64,000 nt of DNA. Origin: Cytophagales bacterium WSM2-2 (GTDB lineage: Bacteria > Bacteroidota > Bacteroidia > Cytophagales > Cyclobacteriaceae). This document shows, one piece after another, positions 38,145 through 48,660 of this stretch. A program made the translations under genes and the position numbers. The stretch spans positions 3,832,001 through 3,896,000 of the forward strand of contig BNHL01000001.1 of assembly GCA_015472025.1 (NCBI GenBank), written 5' to 3'. Every line of letters starts with the position of its first letter. Within the stretch, counting starts at the first letter, position 1. The notes beneath the pieces were generated by a model that saw only the letters and a list, made by a program, of their open reading frames with translations, was not told where the DNA came from and searched no databases.

Positions 38145-39611
38145 ATGCTGACTGCAGTATTGATATTCTTACCATTGATCTTCTCGGTGCTCGTGCTGGG
38201 GTTCAAACCATTCCTCGCAAAGTACCTTGCGTTCTTTGGATCATTGGTGGTCCTCCTGGTTTCCCTGGTGATTGCGTTTCAATTTGATAAAACACAAGGG
38301 ATTCAATTTGCCTTCAATGAAACATGGATTGCTGCAATGGGCATTAGTTTCTCCGTAGGAATGGATGGCATCAGTTTATTGCTCGTATTGCTTACCACAG
38401 TGTTGATGCCGGGCATCATCCTGTCGTCATTGAATGATACCTCTAAACCATCATCATTCTATAGCCTGATCTTGTTAATGCAAGCTGCTTTGATCGGAGT
38501 ATTCACAGCACAAGATGGATTTTTGTTTTATTTGTTCTGGGAGATAGCACTTATTCCAGTGTACTTCATTTGCCTCCTTTGGGGAGGTGAGAACCGCGGC
38601 AGGATTACATTGAAATTTTTCATCTGTACTCTCACCGGTAGTTTGTTCATGCTGGTAGCGTTAATTTATCTTTATTTCCACACCCCTGGCCATACGTTCG
38701 CAATAGACGAGCTTTATAAAGCTGGTCGTTCACTTACAGATGTTCAGCAGTCGCTTGTCTTCGTTGGCTTGTTTTTAGCATTTGCCATAAAGATGCCTGT
38801 GTTTCCATTCCACACGTGGCAACCGGATACTTATACTGTTGCTCCAGTGCAGGGCACCATGCTTCTCAGTGGCATAATGCTTAAGATGGGTATTTACGGT
38901 GTGATCCGTTGGCTTATTCCGGTTGTACCGGGAGCCGTGAAAGAGTGGGGGATGATCGTAGTGATCATTTCGGTCATTGGTATTGTATATGCTTCATGTA
39001 TCGCCATCGTACAAAAAGACTTTAAACGACTCATTGCGTACTCATCAATTGCTCACGTAGGATTGATTTCTGCAGGAATGTTCACCTTAAATGTCATAGG
39101 CATGCAGGGAGCGATGATACAAATGGTAAGCCATGGCATTGTTGTATTCGGTTTGTTTTACCTCGTAGAAATTATTTCGGAAAGGGCTAAGACACGCGAG
39201 TTGTCACAAATGGGCGGCATTCGGAATGTAGCCCCAATGCTGGCAACAACTTTTGTTATTATCATGTTGGGTAGTGTAGCGCTTCCGCTTACTAGTGGAT
39301 TTATTGGCGAGTTTTTGTTAATCAACTCTCTGGTTCAATACCAGCTTTGGATTGGAGCAGTTGCAGGCCTGACGATCATCTTGGGAGCAGTCTACATGTT
39401 GAAGACTTTTCAGAAAGCAATGTCAGGTGAAACGAATGCCGTTACTTCAGCGATCACCGATTTGAACTATCATGAGCGAATGGTGCTTTACCCGGTGGTA
39501 ATATTGGTTATAGTTATCGGCATTTACCCCGGGCCGCTTTTGGATATTTCCGAGGCTGCCGTTAAGAATTTACTTTCATTGTATACCGACTTGTCAGCTT
39601 CAGTAAAATAA
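38145..39611 (+). CDS. nuoM: NADH-quinone oxidoreductase subunit M
   Basis: The 488-residue antiporter-like subunit contains FSVGMDGISLLLVLLTTVLMPGIIL, LFWEIALIPVYFICLLWGGENR (the conserved transmembrane Glu), and FPFHTWQPDTYTVAPVQGTMLLSGIMLKMG. It forms the second proton channel of the membrane arm. The gap from nuoL is 8 bases. Confidence 0.96.
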   Translation: MLTAVLIFLPLIFSVLVLGFKPFLAKYLAFFGSLVVLLVSLVIAFQFDKTQGIQFAFNETWIAAMGISFSVGMDGISLLLVLLTTVLMPGIILSSLNDTSKPSSFYSLILLMQAALIGVFTAQDGFLFYLFWEIALIPVYFICLLWGGENRGRITLKFFICTLTGSLFMLVALIYLYFHTPGHTFAIDELYKAGRSLTDVQQSLVFVGLFLAFAIKMPVFPFHTWQPDTYTVAPVQGTMLLSGIMLKMGIYGVIRWLIPVVPGAVKEWGMIVVIISVIGIVYASCIAIVQKDFKRLIAYSSIAHVGLISAGMFTLNVIGMQGAMIQMVSHGIVVFGLFYLVEIISERAKTRELSQMGGIRNVAPMLATTFVIIMLGSVALPLTSGFIGEFLLINSLVQYQLWIGAVAGLTIILGAVYMLKTFQKAMSGETNAVTSAITDLNYHERMVLYPVVILVIVIGIYPGPLLDISEAAVKNLLSLYTDLSASVK

Positions 39612-39612
39612 C

Positions 39613-40974
39613 ATGAACGCACTCTTTGTCATTTGTGGTCTCGGGGTCTTCTCGCTTCTTGCTGAAGTCTTCAATCTGAAGAGATGGATAACAATCGTTT
39701 CGGTGACCGGGTTGGTTGTTGCATTAGCATTGGTCGCCTTGGATTGGAAAGCCATCAGTTATCGTTACAACGGGATGGTTTACTTTGATCATTTCGCGCT
39801 GGCTTTCTCCGGCCTCATTCTCGTTACTTCTATTTTCTGGTTCTGGATGTCGCGTGGATATTTTACCAGCGATGAACATCAATCAGATAAATCTGCGCTG
39901 GTGATATTCGTAATTATCGGAGCAGTGATGATGGTGTCGTTCAATAATATGGCAATGCTGTTCCTGGGACTGGAGATATTGTCCATTTCTTTGTACGTGC
40001 TTGCAGGAAGTAATAAACAAAGCCTCTTCTCTACTGAAGCAGCATTCAAGTATTTCCTGATGGGTTCATTCGCAACAGGATTCCTGCTTTTTGGAATGAC
40101 GCTGGTCTATGGCGCAACAGGTTCCTTCAACTTGTTGTTTATCGCTGAATTCATTCAGGGACATCAGATCTTGCCAAGATTCTTGTTCATCGGTATGCTT
40201 TTAATGATGGTGGGCCTCGCATTTAAAGTTTCAGCGGTGCCTTTTCACATGTGGGCGCCTGACGTTTATGATGGAGCCCCTACACCCATTACAGCACTGA
40301 TGTCTACCGTGGTGAAGATCGGAGCCTTCGGAGCGTTTGTAAAAGTTTTTTCGGTGGCTTTCGTCCGGTTTGATTTTACGCTTCAGATTTTTGAACAAAT
40401 AATGATGGTTCTTACACTGGTGGTAGCAAACGTTACTGCAGTATATCAAACCAATGTGAAACGGATGCTTGCATACTCCAGTGTAGGACAGATCGGGTAT
40501 TTGTTGCTGGCGTTCAGTTCTAATGCGACTACCTCCAAAGCAACAATTTTCTATTACCTCTCTGGTTATGCGGTTGCTTCAATCATGGCATTTACAGTCA
40601 TTCAATTGGTTGAAAATAAAAGAGGCAGTGCAAACATCGAAAGTTTCAAGGGCCTTTTCAGATCCAGTCCGCTATTGGCGGTGGCTATGGCTGTTGCCAT
40701 GTTTTCGCTGGCCGGGATTCCTCCATTGGCAGGTTTCTTTGGTAAATACCTCGTATTCACACTGGCGATCAGCAAAGGTATTATTGGATTGACTGTGATT
40801 GCCGTAATCACATCTTTGATCGGGGTATACTATTACTTCAAACCCGTGATCGCCATGAGCCAGCCGTCAGACGCTGAAATAGCAGTCTCCGGATCAGAGA
40901 AGGTACTTCTATCATTACTTATCCTGATCAACCTTCTGGTTGGCATTTTTCCTGATGTGATCAGATTAATTTAG
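39613..40974 (+). CDS. nuoN: NADH-quinone oxidoreductase subunit N
   Basis: The 453-residue, third antiporter-like subunit carries MWAPDVYDGAPTPITALMSTVVKIGAF, AYSSVGQIGYLLLAF, and SLAGIPPLAGFFGKYLVF. It closes the operon. A weak hairpin CCCG-GTTC-CGGG (about 40990-41001) followed by T-rich sequence lies just after its stop. Confidence 0.95.
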   Translation: MNALFVICGLGVFSLLAEVFNLKRWITIVSVTGLVVALALVALDWKAISYRYNGMVYFDHFALAFSGLILVTSIFWFWMSRGYFTSDEHQSDKSALVIFVIIGAVMMVSFNNMAMLFLGLEILSISLYVLAGSNKQSLFSTEAAFKYFLMGSFATGFLLFGMTLVYGATGSFNLLFIAEFIQGHQILPRFLFIGMLLMMVGLAFKVSAVPFHMWAPDVYDGAPTPITALMSTVVKIGAFGAFVKVFSVAFVRFDFTLQIFEQIMMVLTLVVANVTAVYQTNVKRMLAYSSVGQIGYLLLAFSSNATTSKATIFYYLSGYAVASIMAFTVIQLVENKRGSANIESFKGLFRSSPLLAVAMAVAMFSLAGIPPLAGFFGKYLVFTLAISKGIIGLTVIAVITSLIGVYYYFKPVIAMSQPSDAEIAVSGSEKVLLSLLILINLLVGIFPDVIRLI

Positions 40975-41048
40975 TTCGTGGCTGAACTCCCCGGTTCCGG
41001 GCATTGATTTTTAGTTTTAATCCTTTTATCTTCCTAAAAAAATCACCT

Positions 41049-41477
41049 ATGGGAAAAGTTAAGGATATCCTCGATCTCAAAGGCTATTTAGTTCACTCCG
41101 TTGCTCCAACCACTACCGTATATTCTGCCATTGAGCAAATGTGCCAAAAGAATATTGGTGGTGTGCTGATTGTGGAGGACGGAAAACTGGCAGGAATTTT
41201 TACCGAGCGTGACTATGCTCGAAAACTGATCTTGAAAGGAAAGTCATCCAAGGAGACCCAAATCAGGGACCTGATGACAGCCAATCCCATCACCGTTTCT
41301 CCATCTACTTCCATTGAGGAATGCATGCAGGTGATGAGCGACAAACATATCCGCCACCTTCCCGTTACTGACGGTCCTAAAATTTTAGGGATGATTTCTA
41401 TTGGAGATGTTGTAACGCACGTCATCCAGGAACAGAAGTCAATTATTCAGCACCTGGAAAGCTATATTTCACAGTAG
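41049..41477 (+). CDS. CBS-domain pair protein
   Basis: The protein has 142 residues from the ATG at 41049; an in-frame start at 41004 gives a hydrophobic leader without family support. Two CBS domains fill it: VHSVAPTTTVYSAIEQM...GIFTERDYARK and ANPITVSPSTSIEECMQV...GMISIGDVV. CBS pairs bind adenine nucleotides and act as energy sensors. No partner domain is fused. It is convergent with the Ppx/GppA gene, with a one-base gap. Confidence 0.85.
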   Translation: MGKVKDILDLKGYLVHSVAPTTTVYSAIEQMCQKNIGGVLIVEDGKLAGIFTERDYARKLILKGKSSKETQIRDLMTANPITVSPSTSIEECMQVMSDKHIRHLPVTDGPKILGMISIGDVVTHVIQEQKSIIQHLESYISQ

Positions 41478-41478
41478 C

Positions 41479-42393
41479 TTAGAATCGGGTACTTTGCTTA
41501 AACTCGATTTTTTTCTGCTTCACATTTTTTTCGAGGAGGTGGAGCAGTATTCCGTCTTTTAAGCCCACATCGGGTACAATTATACTTTTGGACTTCGCCC
41601 ATTCCATTACTTTGGTATAAATATCACTGGCCGGGATGATCACATCTGCCCGATCAGGATTCATCTGCAATTCATAGATGCGCTGCTCGAGTGTGTGAGA
41701 CTCAATCATCTTCTTGATCGATTTTACTTTGGTAATCGTGAGCGCTTCCCCGGGTTTCTTTTTTGCCAATTCAAAAATCTTACTGATGTTTCCGCCCGTC
41801 CCTACTGCAGTTACTTTTCCAAACTCTTTCTTTACATGTTCCTTCACCCACTTTTCCATATCAGTCCACATCAGGGGAGAGTCATTGTGTTCAAGTACAC
41901 GCACAGATCCCACTTTAAAAGAACGAGTATTGATTTTTTTTCCTTTGACAAAGAGATTCAGCTCAGTGCTTCCACCTCCAACATCAATGTGCAAATAAGT
42001 TTCATTGCGGAGGTATGATGCTATCGCCTTATTGATCAGGTCGGCTTCGAGGTGTCCGTCAATAATGTTGATAGTGATACCCAACTCTTCCTTTACCTGT
42101 CGGGCAAGTTCTTCTCCATTCTCTGATTCACGCATGGCACTGGTAGCACAAAACATGTAGTCATCTACCTCATAGAGTTCGAGCAGAAGCTTATATGCTG
42201 TCATTAGTTTTTTGAACTTCTCAATGCTTTTTTTGCTGATAACATTAGAAGTAAATACATCGTGTCCGAGGCGTAACGGGAACCGAACGTATTCCAGTTT
42301 CTTGAATAGTATTTTCTTATCGCGCTCCAATACAGTCGATACCTGGAAGCGAATGGCGTTTGATCCGATATCGATGGCGGCAAGTTTTAGCAT
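41479..42393 (-). CDS. Ppx/GppA-family phosphatase
   Basis: The 304-residue protein has the actin-fold Ppx/GppA motifs: LAAIDIGSNAIRFQVSTV, CATSAMRESENGEELA, YLHIDVGGGSTELNLF and AVGTGGNISKIFELA. The family hydrolyses polyphosphate or (p)ppGpp. It lacks the C-terminal HD domain of long exopolyphosphatases. Its start is about 75 bases from the SAM riboswitch on the other strand. Confidence 0.9.
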   Translation of the reverse strand: MLKLAAIDIGSNAIRFQVSTVLERDKKILFKKLEYVRFPLRLGHDVFTSNVISKKSIEKFKKLMTAYKLLLELYEVDDYMFCATSAMRESENGEELARQVKEELGITINIIDGHLEADLINKAIASYLRNETYLHIDVGGGSTELNLFVKGKKINTRSFKVGSVRVLEHNDSPLMWTDMEKWVKEHVKKEFGKVTAVGTGGNISKIFELAKKKPGEALTITKVKSIKKMIESHTLEQRIYELQMNPDRADVIIPASDIYTKVMEWAKSKSIIVPDVGLKDGILLHLLEKNVKQKKIEFKQSTRF

Positions 42394-42468
42394 GTAGAGT
42401 AGTAGGCTTACTGCAAAATAAGCGTTTTCAATTTTCTTTTTGTGAAGGAATTGTTGTTTCTTTGCATC

Positions 42469-42570
42469 GCTTATCCAGAAAGACTGAGGGACAGGGCCCG
42501 CTGACGTCTTAGCAACCTCCTAAACTAGGTGCTAACTCCCTTTCCAACCTCATGTTGGATGAAGATAGGC
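42469..42570 (+). promoter_or_regulatory. SAM-I riboswitch controlling the methionine operon
   Basis: P1 is GCTTATC (42469-42475) paired with GATAGGC (42564-42570). Between them are the SAM-I core elements GAGGGACAGGGCCC, CTGACGTCTTAGCAACC and AGGTGCTAACTCCC, and a P4 hairpin CCAAC/GTTGG (42544-42558). A TTTCTTTG about 10 bases upstream could be a poor -7 element. No T-run terminator follows, but CTTTCTG (42586-42592) can pair with CAGAAAG (42610-42616) just before the GTG at 42618, suggesting translational control. Confidence 0.9.
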
Positions 42571-42617
42571 GGCCAATCAAAGGCTCTTTCTGGACAGCAA
42601 AATTAAAAGCAGAAAGA

Positions 42618-43628
42618 GTGAAAATCGAAGACATTTTAAAAGAACGGATCATGGTGCTGGATGGCGCTATGGGGACGATGATTCAACGCTATAAGCTTGA
42701 AGAGAAGGATTTTCGGAATGAACAACTGAAAGATCATCCGCATCCCCTCAAGGGCAATAATGACCTGTTATCTATCACAAGACCGGATGTGATCAAGGAA
42801 ATACATCGAAAATACTTTGAGGCCGGAGCGGATATTGCGGAAACTAATACTTTCGGAAGCACCACAGTCGCCCAGGCAGACTATCATCTGGAACACTTGG
42901 TATATGATATCAACTTCGCCGGAGCAAAAATCGCCAAAGAAGTAGCTGACGAATTCACAAAGAAGGAGCCTCACAAGCCCCGGTTTGTTGCCGGCTCGAT
43001 AGGCCCAACAACTAAGTTGGCTTCCATGTCACCCGATGTCAATAATCCCGGTTTCAGGGCTATTACTTTTGATCAGCTTGTGGTTGCATTTAAAGAACAA
43101 GCGAAAGGGTTACTTGACGGTGGAGCGGACCTGCTTCTTGTAGAAACTATTACAGACACACTCAATGCTAAAGCAGCCTTGTTTGCTATTCAAGAACTGT
43201 TTGAGGAAACAGGCAAGCAGGTACCCATTATGGTCTCTGGAACAATTACTGATGCAAGCGGCAGAATTCTTTCCGGCCAGACGACAGAAGCGTTTTTGAT
43301 TTCAGTATCTCATGTACCGATGCTTAGCATTGGTTTGAATTGTGCACTTGGCGCGTCTGCACTTCGCCCTTACTTGCAAGTATTGAATGAAAATGCTCCC
43401 TTTTTTACCAGTGCACATCCGAATGCAGGACTGCCGAATGAATTTGGTCAATACGACCAGACACCGGAAGATATGGCTAACCAAATCGAAGAATTCTTAC
43501 AGGAAGGATTGATCAATATTATTGGTGGTTGCTGTGGAACAACTCCTGACCACATCCGGAAGATTGCTGAGCTGAGTAAAAAATACAAGCCCAGGAAGAT
43601 TGAGACTCAATCGTTAATCGAAGCCTGA
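42618..43628 (+). CDS. Methionine synthase, homocysteine-methyltransferase part (split MetH)
   Basis: The protein has 336 residues from the GTG at 42618. The ATG at 42552 cannot be used in the normal way, because it lies inside the riboswitch P4 loop. [28 protein letters not shown] is the MetH N-terminus; zinc ligands are the cysteine in [10 protein letters not shown] and the pair in [12 protein letters not shown]. It transfers methyl to homocysteine. In most bacteria this domain is fused to the rest of MetH, but here the frame stops and the next gene begins 17 bases later. Confidence 0.88.
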   Translation: MKIEDILKERIMVLDGAMGTMIQRYKLEEKDFRNEQLKDHPHPLKGNNDLLSITRPDVIKEIHRKYFEAGADIAETNTFGSTTVAQADYHLEHLVYDINFAGAKIAKEVADEFTKKEPHKPRFVAGSIGPTTKLASMSPDVNNPGFRAITFDQLVVAFKEQAKGLLDGGADLLLVETITDTLNAKAALFAIQELFEETGKQVPIMVSGTITDASGRILSGQTTEAFLISVSHVPMLSIGLNCALGASALRPYLQVLNENAPFFTSAHPNAGLPNEFGQYDQTPEDMANQIEEFLQEGLINIIGGCCGTTPDHIRKIAELSKKYKPRKIETQSLIEA

Positions 43629-43645
43629 AAGACTTAACCTAGAGA

Positions 43646-46336
43646 ATGAAAGAATTTCGCCCTTTAAAACTCAGCGGGTTTGAAGCTGTAACAATAACTG
43701 CGGCTTCTAATTTTGTCAATATTGGTGAGCGCACGAATGTTACCGGCTCTGCCAAATTTTTAAAACTTATCAAGGATGATAAGTTTGACGAAGCCTTGGA
43801 AGTAGCACTTGATCAGGTGCGTGGAGGAGCTCAGGTGATTGATATCAATATGGATGAAGGCATGCTCGATTCAAAAGCAGCCATGATCCGTTTCCTGAAC
43901 CTGGTTGCATCGGAGCCAGAGATAGCAGCAGTGCCGGTGATGATCGACTCCTCCAAGTGGGAAGTAATTGAAGCCGGGCTGAAGTGCCTGCAAGGCAAAG
44001 GGATCGTTAACTCAATCAGTTTGAAGGGCGGGGAGGAAGAATTTGTACGGCAGGCCAAATTGGTAAAACGTTATGGTGCTGCCACCGTGGTAATGGCATT
44101 TGATGAGCAAGGGCAGGCCGACACCTATGAACGAAGAATAACCATTTGCGAAAGAGCGTATCGTGTACTTGTAGATGTGGTCGGTTTCCCACCTCAAGAC
44201 ATTATTTTTGATCCCAATATTTTTCCTGTAGCAACTGGTATTGACGAGCACAGAAACTATGCACTTGATTTTTTCAAGGCAACTAAATGGATTCGTGAAA
44301 ACCTGCCACATACCCATGTGAGTGGAGGAGTGAGCAACGTCTCGTTCAGTTTCAGGGGGAACCAGCTTGTGCGTGAGGCAATGCACTCCGCTTTTCTTTT
44401 CCATGCCATTAAAAATGGAATGGACATGGGTATCGTTAACCCCACGATGCTCGAAGTCTATGATGAGATTCCCAAAGAGCTTTTAGAGCGTGTCGAAGAT
44501 GTTCTCTTAAATAGGAGAGAGGATGCAACGGAAAGGCTCCTCGAATTGGCTGAGACCGTAAAAGGTGCTGCCAAGAAAAAGGAATCGGATGATGCATGGA
44601 GAACAAGTACGGTAGAGGAGAGACTGGCCCATGCACTGGTTAAGGGAATAGTTGACTTCATTGATGAGGATACAGAAGAAGCCCGGAAAAAATATGGAAG
44701 ACCACTTCATGTGATTGAAGGGCCTTTGATGGACGGAATGAATGTGGTCGGTGATTTGTTTGGCGCAGGTAAAATGTTCCTGCCTCAGGTAGTAAAGAGC
44801 GCCCGGGTTATGAAAAAATCTGTGGCTTACTTAACTCCGTTTCTTGAGGAAGAGAAGAGAAAATCCGGAGGAGTTGCGAAGGCGGCTGCAAAGATTTTGC
44901 TAGCTACGGTAAAAGGAGATGTTCATGATATAGGAAAGAATATTGTGGGCGTGGTGCTGGCATGTAACAATTTCGATGTGGTAGACTTGGGTGTAATGGT
45001 TCCGACTGAGAAGATCATTGAAGCTGCCAAACGTGAAAAAGTGGATGCCATTGGATTAAGTGGCTTAATCACTCCGTCACTTGATGAAATGGTGCACGTG
45101 GCCAAAGAAATGCAACACCAGAAATTTGAATTGCCGCTATTGATTGGTGGAGCAACAACCTCACGAATTCATACTGCTGTTAAAATCGATCCTGTATATA
45201 GCGGACCTGTCGTTCATGTGTTAGACGCTTCCCGATCTGTGCCAGTGACTAGTGAATTGGTTAATCCGTCAACACGTGAGTCCTTTAAGAATAAAACGAA
45301 GAAGGAGTATGAGGGCATGCGCAAAGACCATGAGAGCCGTCAGCAATTGAAAAACTATATTCCTTTGACGGATGCCCGGAAGAACAAAACAGTAATTGAC
45401 TGGCAAACTGCAGTGATCACGAGGCCCAGTTTTCTGGGCAGGAGAGAATTGTTGAATTACCCCTTGCATGAAATTGCCAAATACATTGATTGGACACCAT
45501 TCTTTCAAACATGGATGCTCTCCGGTCGATACCCAGGTATATTGAAAGACCCGGTTGTAGGTGCTGAGGCTAGTAAACTGTTGTCGGACGCACAGAAAAT
45601 GCTTAACCAGATTATCTCTGCCAAAAGTTTGCAGGCAAATGCTGTAATTGCGTTTTATCCCGGCAACAGTACCGATACTGATGATATTGACCTGTTCGAT
45701 AACACTGGTAAAAACAAAATCAAAACCCTTCATTTTCTTCGGCAGCAAAATAAGAAGGCACAAAATCTTCCCAATTTCTGTCTCTCGGATTTCATTGCTC
45801 CCGAGTCAAGTGGAAAGAAGGACTATGTTGGAATGTTCGCAGTTACAGCAGGAATAGGACTGGAGAAATTGATTGAAAAACACAAAGCTGCGCATGATGA
45901 TTATTCAGAGATTATGGCGAAAGCTCTTGCAGACAGATTGGCGGAAGCTTTTGCTGAATTGCTTCATGAGAAAGTGAGGAAAGAGTATTGGGGTTATGCC
46001 TCAAATGAGCGGATGACCGAGAATGAGTTGATTGAAGAAAAGTATGTTGGGATACGGCCGGCACCAGGCTATCCGGCTTGCCCGGATCATACGGAAAAGG
46101 AAACAATCTTTGAATTATTGCAAGCCAATAAAGTAGGACTTATTCTCACCGAATCTTTTGCGATGTATCCTGCGGCTGCTGTCAGCGGATACTATTTTGC
46201 AAATACTGAATCAAAATATTTCGGACTAGGAAAAATAGAAAAAGACCAGGTGATCGAATATGCTCAACGCAAAGGAATGAGCATTGCAGAGGCGGAAAGA
46301 TGGCTTGCGCCTAACTTAGCATACAATAGTTTGTAA
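43646..46336 (+). CDS. metH: Methionine synthase, pterin/cobalamin/activation part
   Basis: The 896-residue protein holds, in order, the folate-binding (pterin) domain (about 10-270; [31 protein letters not shown]), the cobalamin cap domain, the B12-binding domain with [29 protein letters not shown] (the DxHxxG lower-ligand His), and the SAM-dependent reactivation domain ([32 protein letters not shown]). It binds 5-methyl-THF and cobalamin and works with the preceding homocysteine domain. The symbol refers to the functional pair. Confidence 0.93.
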   Translation: MKEFRPLKLSGFEAVTITAASNFVNIGERTNVTGSAKFLKLIKDDKFDEALEVALDQVRGGAQVIDINMDEGMLDSKAAMIRFLNLVASEPEIAAVPVMIDSSKWEVIEAGLKCLQGKGIVNSISLKGGEEEFVRQAKLVKRYGAATVVMAFDEQGQADTYERRITICERAYRVLVDVVGFPPQDIIFDPNIFPVATGIDEHRNYALDFFKATKWIRENLPHTHVSGGVSNVSFSFRGNQLVREAMHSAFLFHAIKNGMDMGIVNPTMLEVYDEIPKELLERVEDVLLNRREDATERLLELAETVKGAAKKKESDDAWRTSTVEERLAHALVKGIVDFIDEDTEEARKKYGRPLHVIEGPLMDGMNVVGDLFGAGKMFLPQVVKSARVMKKSVAYLTPFLEEEKRKSGGVAKAAAKILLATVKGDVHDIGKNIVGVVLACNNFDVVDLGVMVPTEKIIEAAKREKVDAIGLSGLITPSLDEMVHVAKEMQHQKFELPLLIGGATTSRIHTAVKIDPVYSGPVVHVLDASRSVPVTSELVNPSTRESFKNKTKKEYEGMRKDHESRQQLKNYIPLTDARKNKTVIDWQTAVITRPSFLGRRELLNYPLHEIAKYIDWTPFFQTWMLSGRYPGILKDPVVGAEASKLLSDAQKMLNQIISAKSLQANAVIAFYPGNSTDTDDIDLFDNTGKNKIKTLHFLRQQNKKAQNLPNFCLSDFIAPESSGKKDYVGMFAVTAGIGLEKLIEKHKAAHDDYSEIMAKALADRLAEAFAELLHEKVRKEYWGYASNERMTENELIEEKYVGIRPAPGYPACPDHTEKETIFELLQANKVGLILTESFAMYPAAAVSGYYFANTESKYFGLGKIEKDQVIEYAQRKGMSIAEAERWLAPNLAYNSL

Positions 46337-46377
46337 CTCAATCAACGTATTTTCACGAACCGAACAACGAATTTAAG

Positions 46378-47334
46378 ATGAAAGTAACTGAACATATTAA
46401 AAACGCTAAAGGAAAGACATTATTCAGCATTGAAATCCTTCCACCGCTCAAAGGAGAAAATATTCAATCATTGTTCGACAACATTGATCCGCTGATGGAG
46501 TTTAAACCACCCTTTATCGATGTGACCTATCACCGCGAAGAGTATGTTTATAAGAAAAAGGAAAGCGGCCTTCTCGAAAAGCGATCCACCCGGAAGCGCC
46601 CGGGAACAGTAGGGATATGTGCAGCAATTCAGAATAGGTATAAAGTTGACACTGTTCCACATATTATCTGTGGGGGATTCAATAAAGAAGAGACAGAGAA
46701 TGCATTGATCGATTTACATTTTTTAGGGATAGACAATGTGCTTGCTTTGCAAGGTGATGCGATTAAAACAGAAGCGCGTTTTATCCCGGAGCATGATGGC
46801 CATAAGTTTGCTTCTGACCTCGTTGGACAGGTCGTGAATATGAATAGCGGAAAATTCATTGATGAAGACCTTGAAAATGCCGCGCCAACCAATTTTTGTA
46901 TTGGTGTAGCCGGCTATCCTGAAAAGCATTTTTCTGCACCCAATCTGAAGACTGACTTGAAATACCTGAAACAGAAAATCGACATGGGTGCGGAGTATAT
47001 CGTTACTCAAATGTTCTTTAATAATAATAAGTACTTCGAGTTTGTTGAAAAATGTCGCGAGTCAGGAATTACAGCGCCTATTATTCCAGGTATCAAGCCA
47101 ATCACGACAAAATCACAAGCGAACATCCTGCCTACCGTTTTTCATATTGATATACCGGAGGAACTTGCCGATGAAGTAGAGAAATGTCGTGACAATACTT
47201 CCGTACGTGAACTAGGTGTGAAATGGGCTATACAACAGTCCAAAGAATTAATCAAATTCGGAGTGCCAACATTGCATTTTTACTCGATGGGAAAATCCGA
47301 TCCTATTTTCAGGATAGCCAAAGAATTATTCTGA
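46378..47334 (+). CDS. metF: Methylenetetrahydrofolate reductase
   Basis: The 318-residue FAD enzyme opens with FSIEILPPLKG (catalytic Glu) and contains GIDNVLALQGDAIK, CIGVAGYPEKH and YIVTQMFFNNNKYFEFV. It makes 5-methyl-THF, the methyl donor used by the adjoining MetH. It is the third gene of the SAM-riboswitch transcript. The 41-base gap before it contains AACAACGAATTT-type sequence. Confidence 0.94.
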   Translation: MKVTEHIKNAKGKTLFSIEILPPLKGENIQSLFDNIDPLMEFKPPFIDVTYHREEYVYKKKESGLLEKRSTRKRPGTVGICAAIQNRYKVDTVPHIICGGFNKEETENALIDLHFLGIDNVLALQGDAIKTEARFIPEHDGHKFASDLVGQVVNMNSGKFIDEDLENAAPTNFCIGVAGYPEKHFSAPNLKTDLKYLKQKIDMGAEYIVTQMFFNNNKYFEFVEKCRESGITAPIIPGIKPITTKSQANILPTVFHIDIPEELADEVEKCRDNTSVRELGVKWAIQQSKELIKFGVPTLHFYSMGKSDPIFRIAKELF

Positions 47335-47444
47335 CGACCTGTCGAAATCGGGCCTTTTTTAGTAGTTACCTTCTTGGAAATGCGTACATTAAATAGCAAT
47401 TTTTTGTTAATTTTCCAGTAATTACTAAAACCAAACATTTGATT

Positions 47445-48608
47445 ATGAAAAAACTAAAGCAACTTACCGGTTACCTGTCATTGACGGTAGTGATGTTTTC
47501 GCTGTGGGTGATGAGCGGATGCACTAAGAGCTCTGACGCTGGACCAGTATTCAAATTAGATCTATTGATAGCTACACCAGCCTATCAACAATCAACTACT
47601 GTAACTGACGACAAGGCTCTTGATTCGTTGGTGAAATATCTTACCGTTTACCCTGACTTGATAACTCTTCTGGATGGATCGGATCAGTACACTTTGTTTG
47701 CTCCATCAAACAAAGCTTTCAAGAATTTGTTGGCTACTCCAGGTTTTCCAACCGACATTAAATTGATCAATCCGGCAATTATTCAGGGTGTGCTGTCATA
47801 TCATTTGGTAGCAGGTCAGAAGACTCAAGCGCAGTTAACAAGTGGTTTATCAATGAATTCGTTGTACACTGATCCTACCACCAGCACCGTGCAAACAATT
47901 GTTGTCAATTCAGATGGTACATTGAAAACAGGCTCAACTAATACCTCTATTCATATTACCGTTGGAGATCAAAAAGCTACAAATGGTGTGATGCATATTG
48001 TTGAGTCAGTGATGATTCCTCCTACCGTTGGAGCGAGTCTTACTCCAATCCTTGGTACTGTAGCAGGAGACATTTTGTTGGGAGCTGCTTTTACAGATAT
48101 TGCCAAGATCATAACTAAGGCGGATGCGACCTTCACTGAAAGTGCTGCCAACGGTGCATTTAAAATTACAACCTGGCTGGCTATGCCGATATCAGCTTCG
48201 GGAGCTGTAACAGCCAATGCCACTGGTATTACTTTCTTCGCCATTCCTAACACGGTGTTTCAAGCAGGTGCAGTTGCAGCGGGCAAGTCTGAGGCTGATT
48301 TCGTAGCTCAATTTATGACGACTTCAGATGCTGCGAGAGCATTACTTCTGAATCACTTAGCAACTTCAGCCAAATATGTGATCACACCAGCTACCGGTGC
48401 GACTACAATCACTAACTCATCAACTATTACCACCAAAGGAAAATCCATATCTGTGCTCGTTACCACAATTAGCACTCAGACCGGACCTTATGGATATGTA
48501 TTGACAAACGCCAATACTTCGACAGCATCATCATCGGCCTATATTGCATTGAAAGATCAATCAAAGAGCAATGGTGTGATACAAGTGATCGCTGGAATTT
48601 TGAAATAA
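47445..48608 (+). CDS. Fasciclin (FAS1) domain lipoprotein
   Basis: The protein has 387 residues from the ATG at 47445; a TTG six bases earlier is in frame. The signal ends in lipobox VMSGC. Two FAS1 domains follow: the first has YTLFAPSNKAFKNLL and the YHLVAGQKTQ motif, the second TFFAIPNTVFQAGA and LLNHLATSAKYV. FAS1 domains mediate adhesion in the extracellular matrix or on the cell surface. It ends in a strong UUCG terminator. Confidence 0.85.
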   Translation: MKKLKQLTGYLSLTVVMFSLWVMSGCTKSSDAGPVFKLDLLIATPAYQQSTTVTDDKALDSLVKYLTVYPDLITLLDGSDQYTLFAPSNKAFKNLLATPGFPTDIKLINPAIIQGVLSYHLVAGQKTQAQLTSGLSMNSLYTDPTTSTVQTIVVNSDGTLKTGSTNTSIHITVGDQKATNGVMHIVESVMIPPTVGASLTPILGTVAGDILLGAAFTDIAKIITKADATFTESAANGAFKITTWLAMPISASGAVTANATGITFFAIPNTVFQAGAVAAGKSEADFVAQFMTTSDAARALLLNHLATSAKYVITPATGATTITNSSTITTKGKSISVLVTTISTQTGPYGYVLTNANTSTASSSAYIALKDQSKSNGVIQVIAGILK

Positions 48609-48639
48609 GAAATCGGAAGTAATTCTAAAAATCCTTGAG

Positions 48640-48660
48640 AGCGCCCTTCGGGGCGCTTTT
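48640..48660 (+). terminator. Terminator with UUCG tetraloop after the FAS1 gene
   Basis: AGCGCCC (48640-48646) and GGGCGCT (48651-48657) close a TTCG loop, followed by TTTT. The stop codon of the convergent hydrolase gene begins at its edge (48660). Confidence 0.85.

Noticed and set aside
42552..42617. ATG start of the homocysteine-methyltransferase gene inside the riboswitch
   Set aside because: The ATG lies in the P4 loop and the encoded residues have no MetH counterpart; a GTG at 42618 gives the expected N-terminus.
47335..47365. Terminator after metF
   Set aside because: A T-run (TTTTTT) exists, but the best stem (CCTG/CGGG) is only four pairs, one of them G-U; too weak to list.
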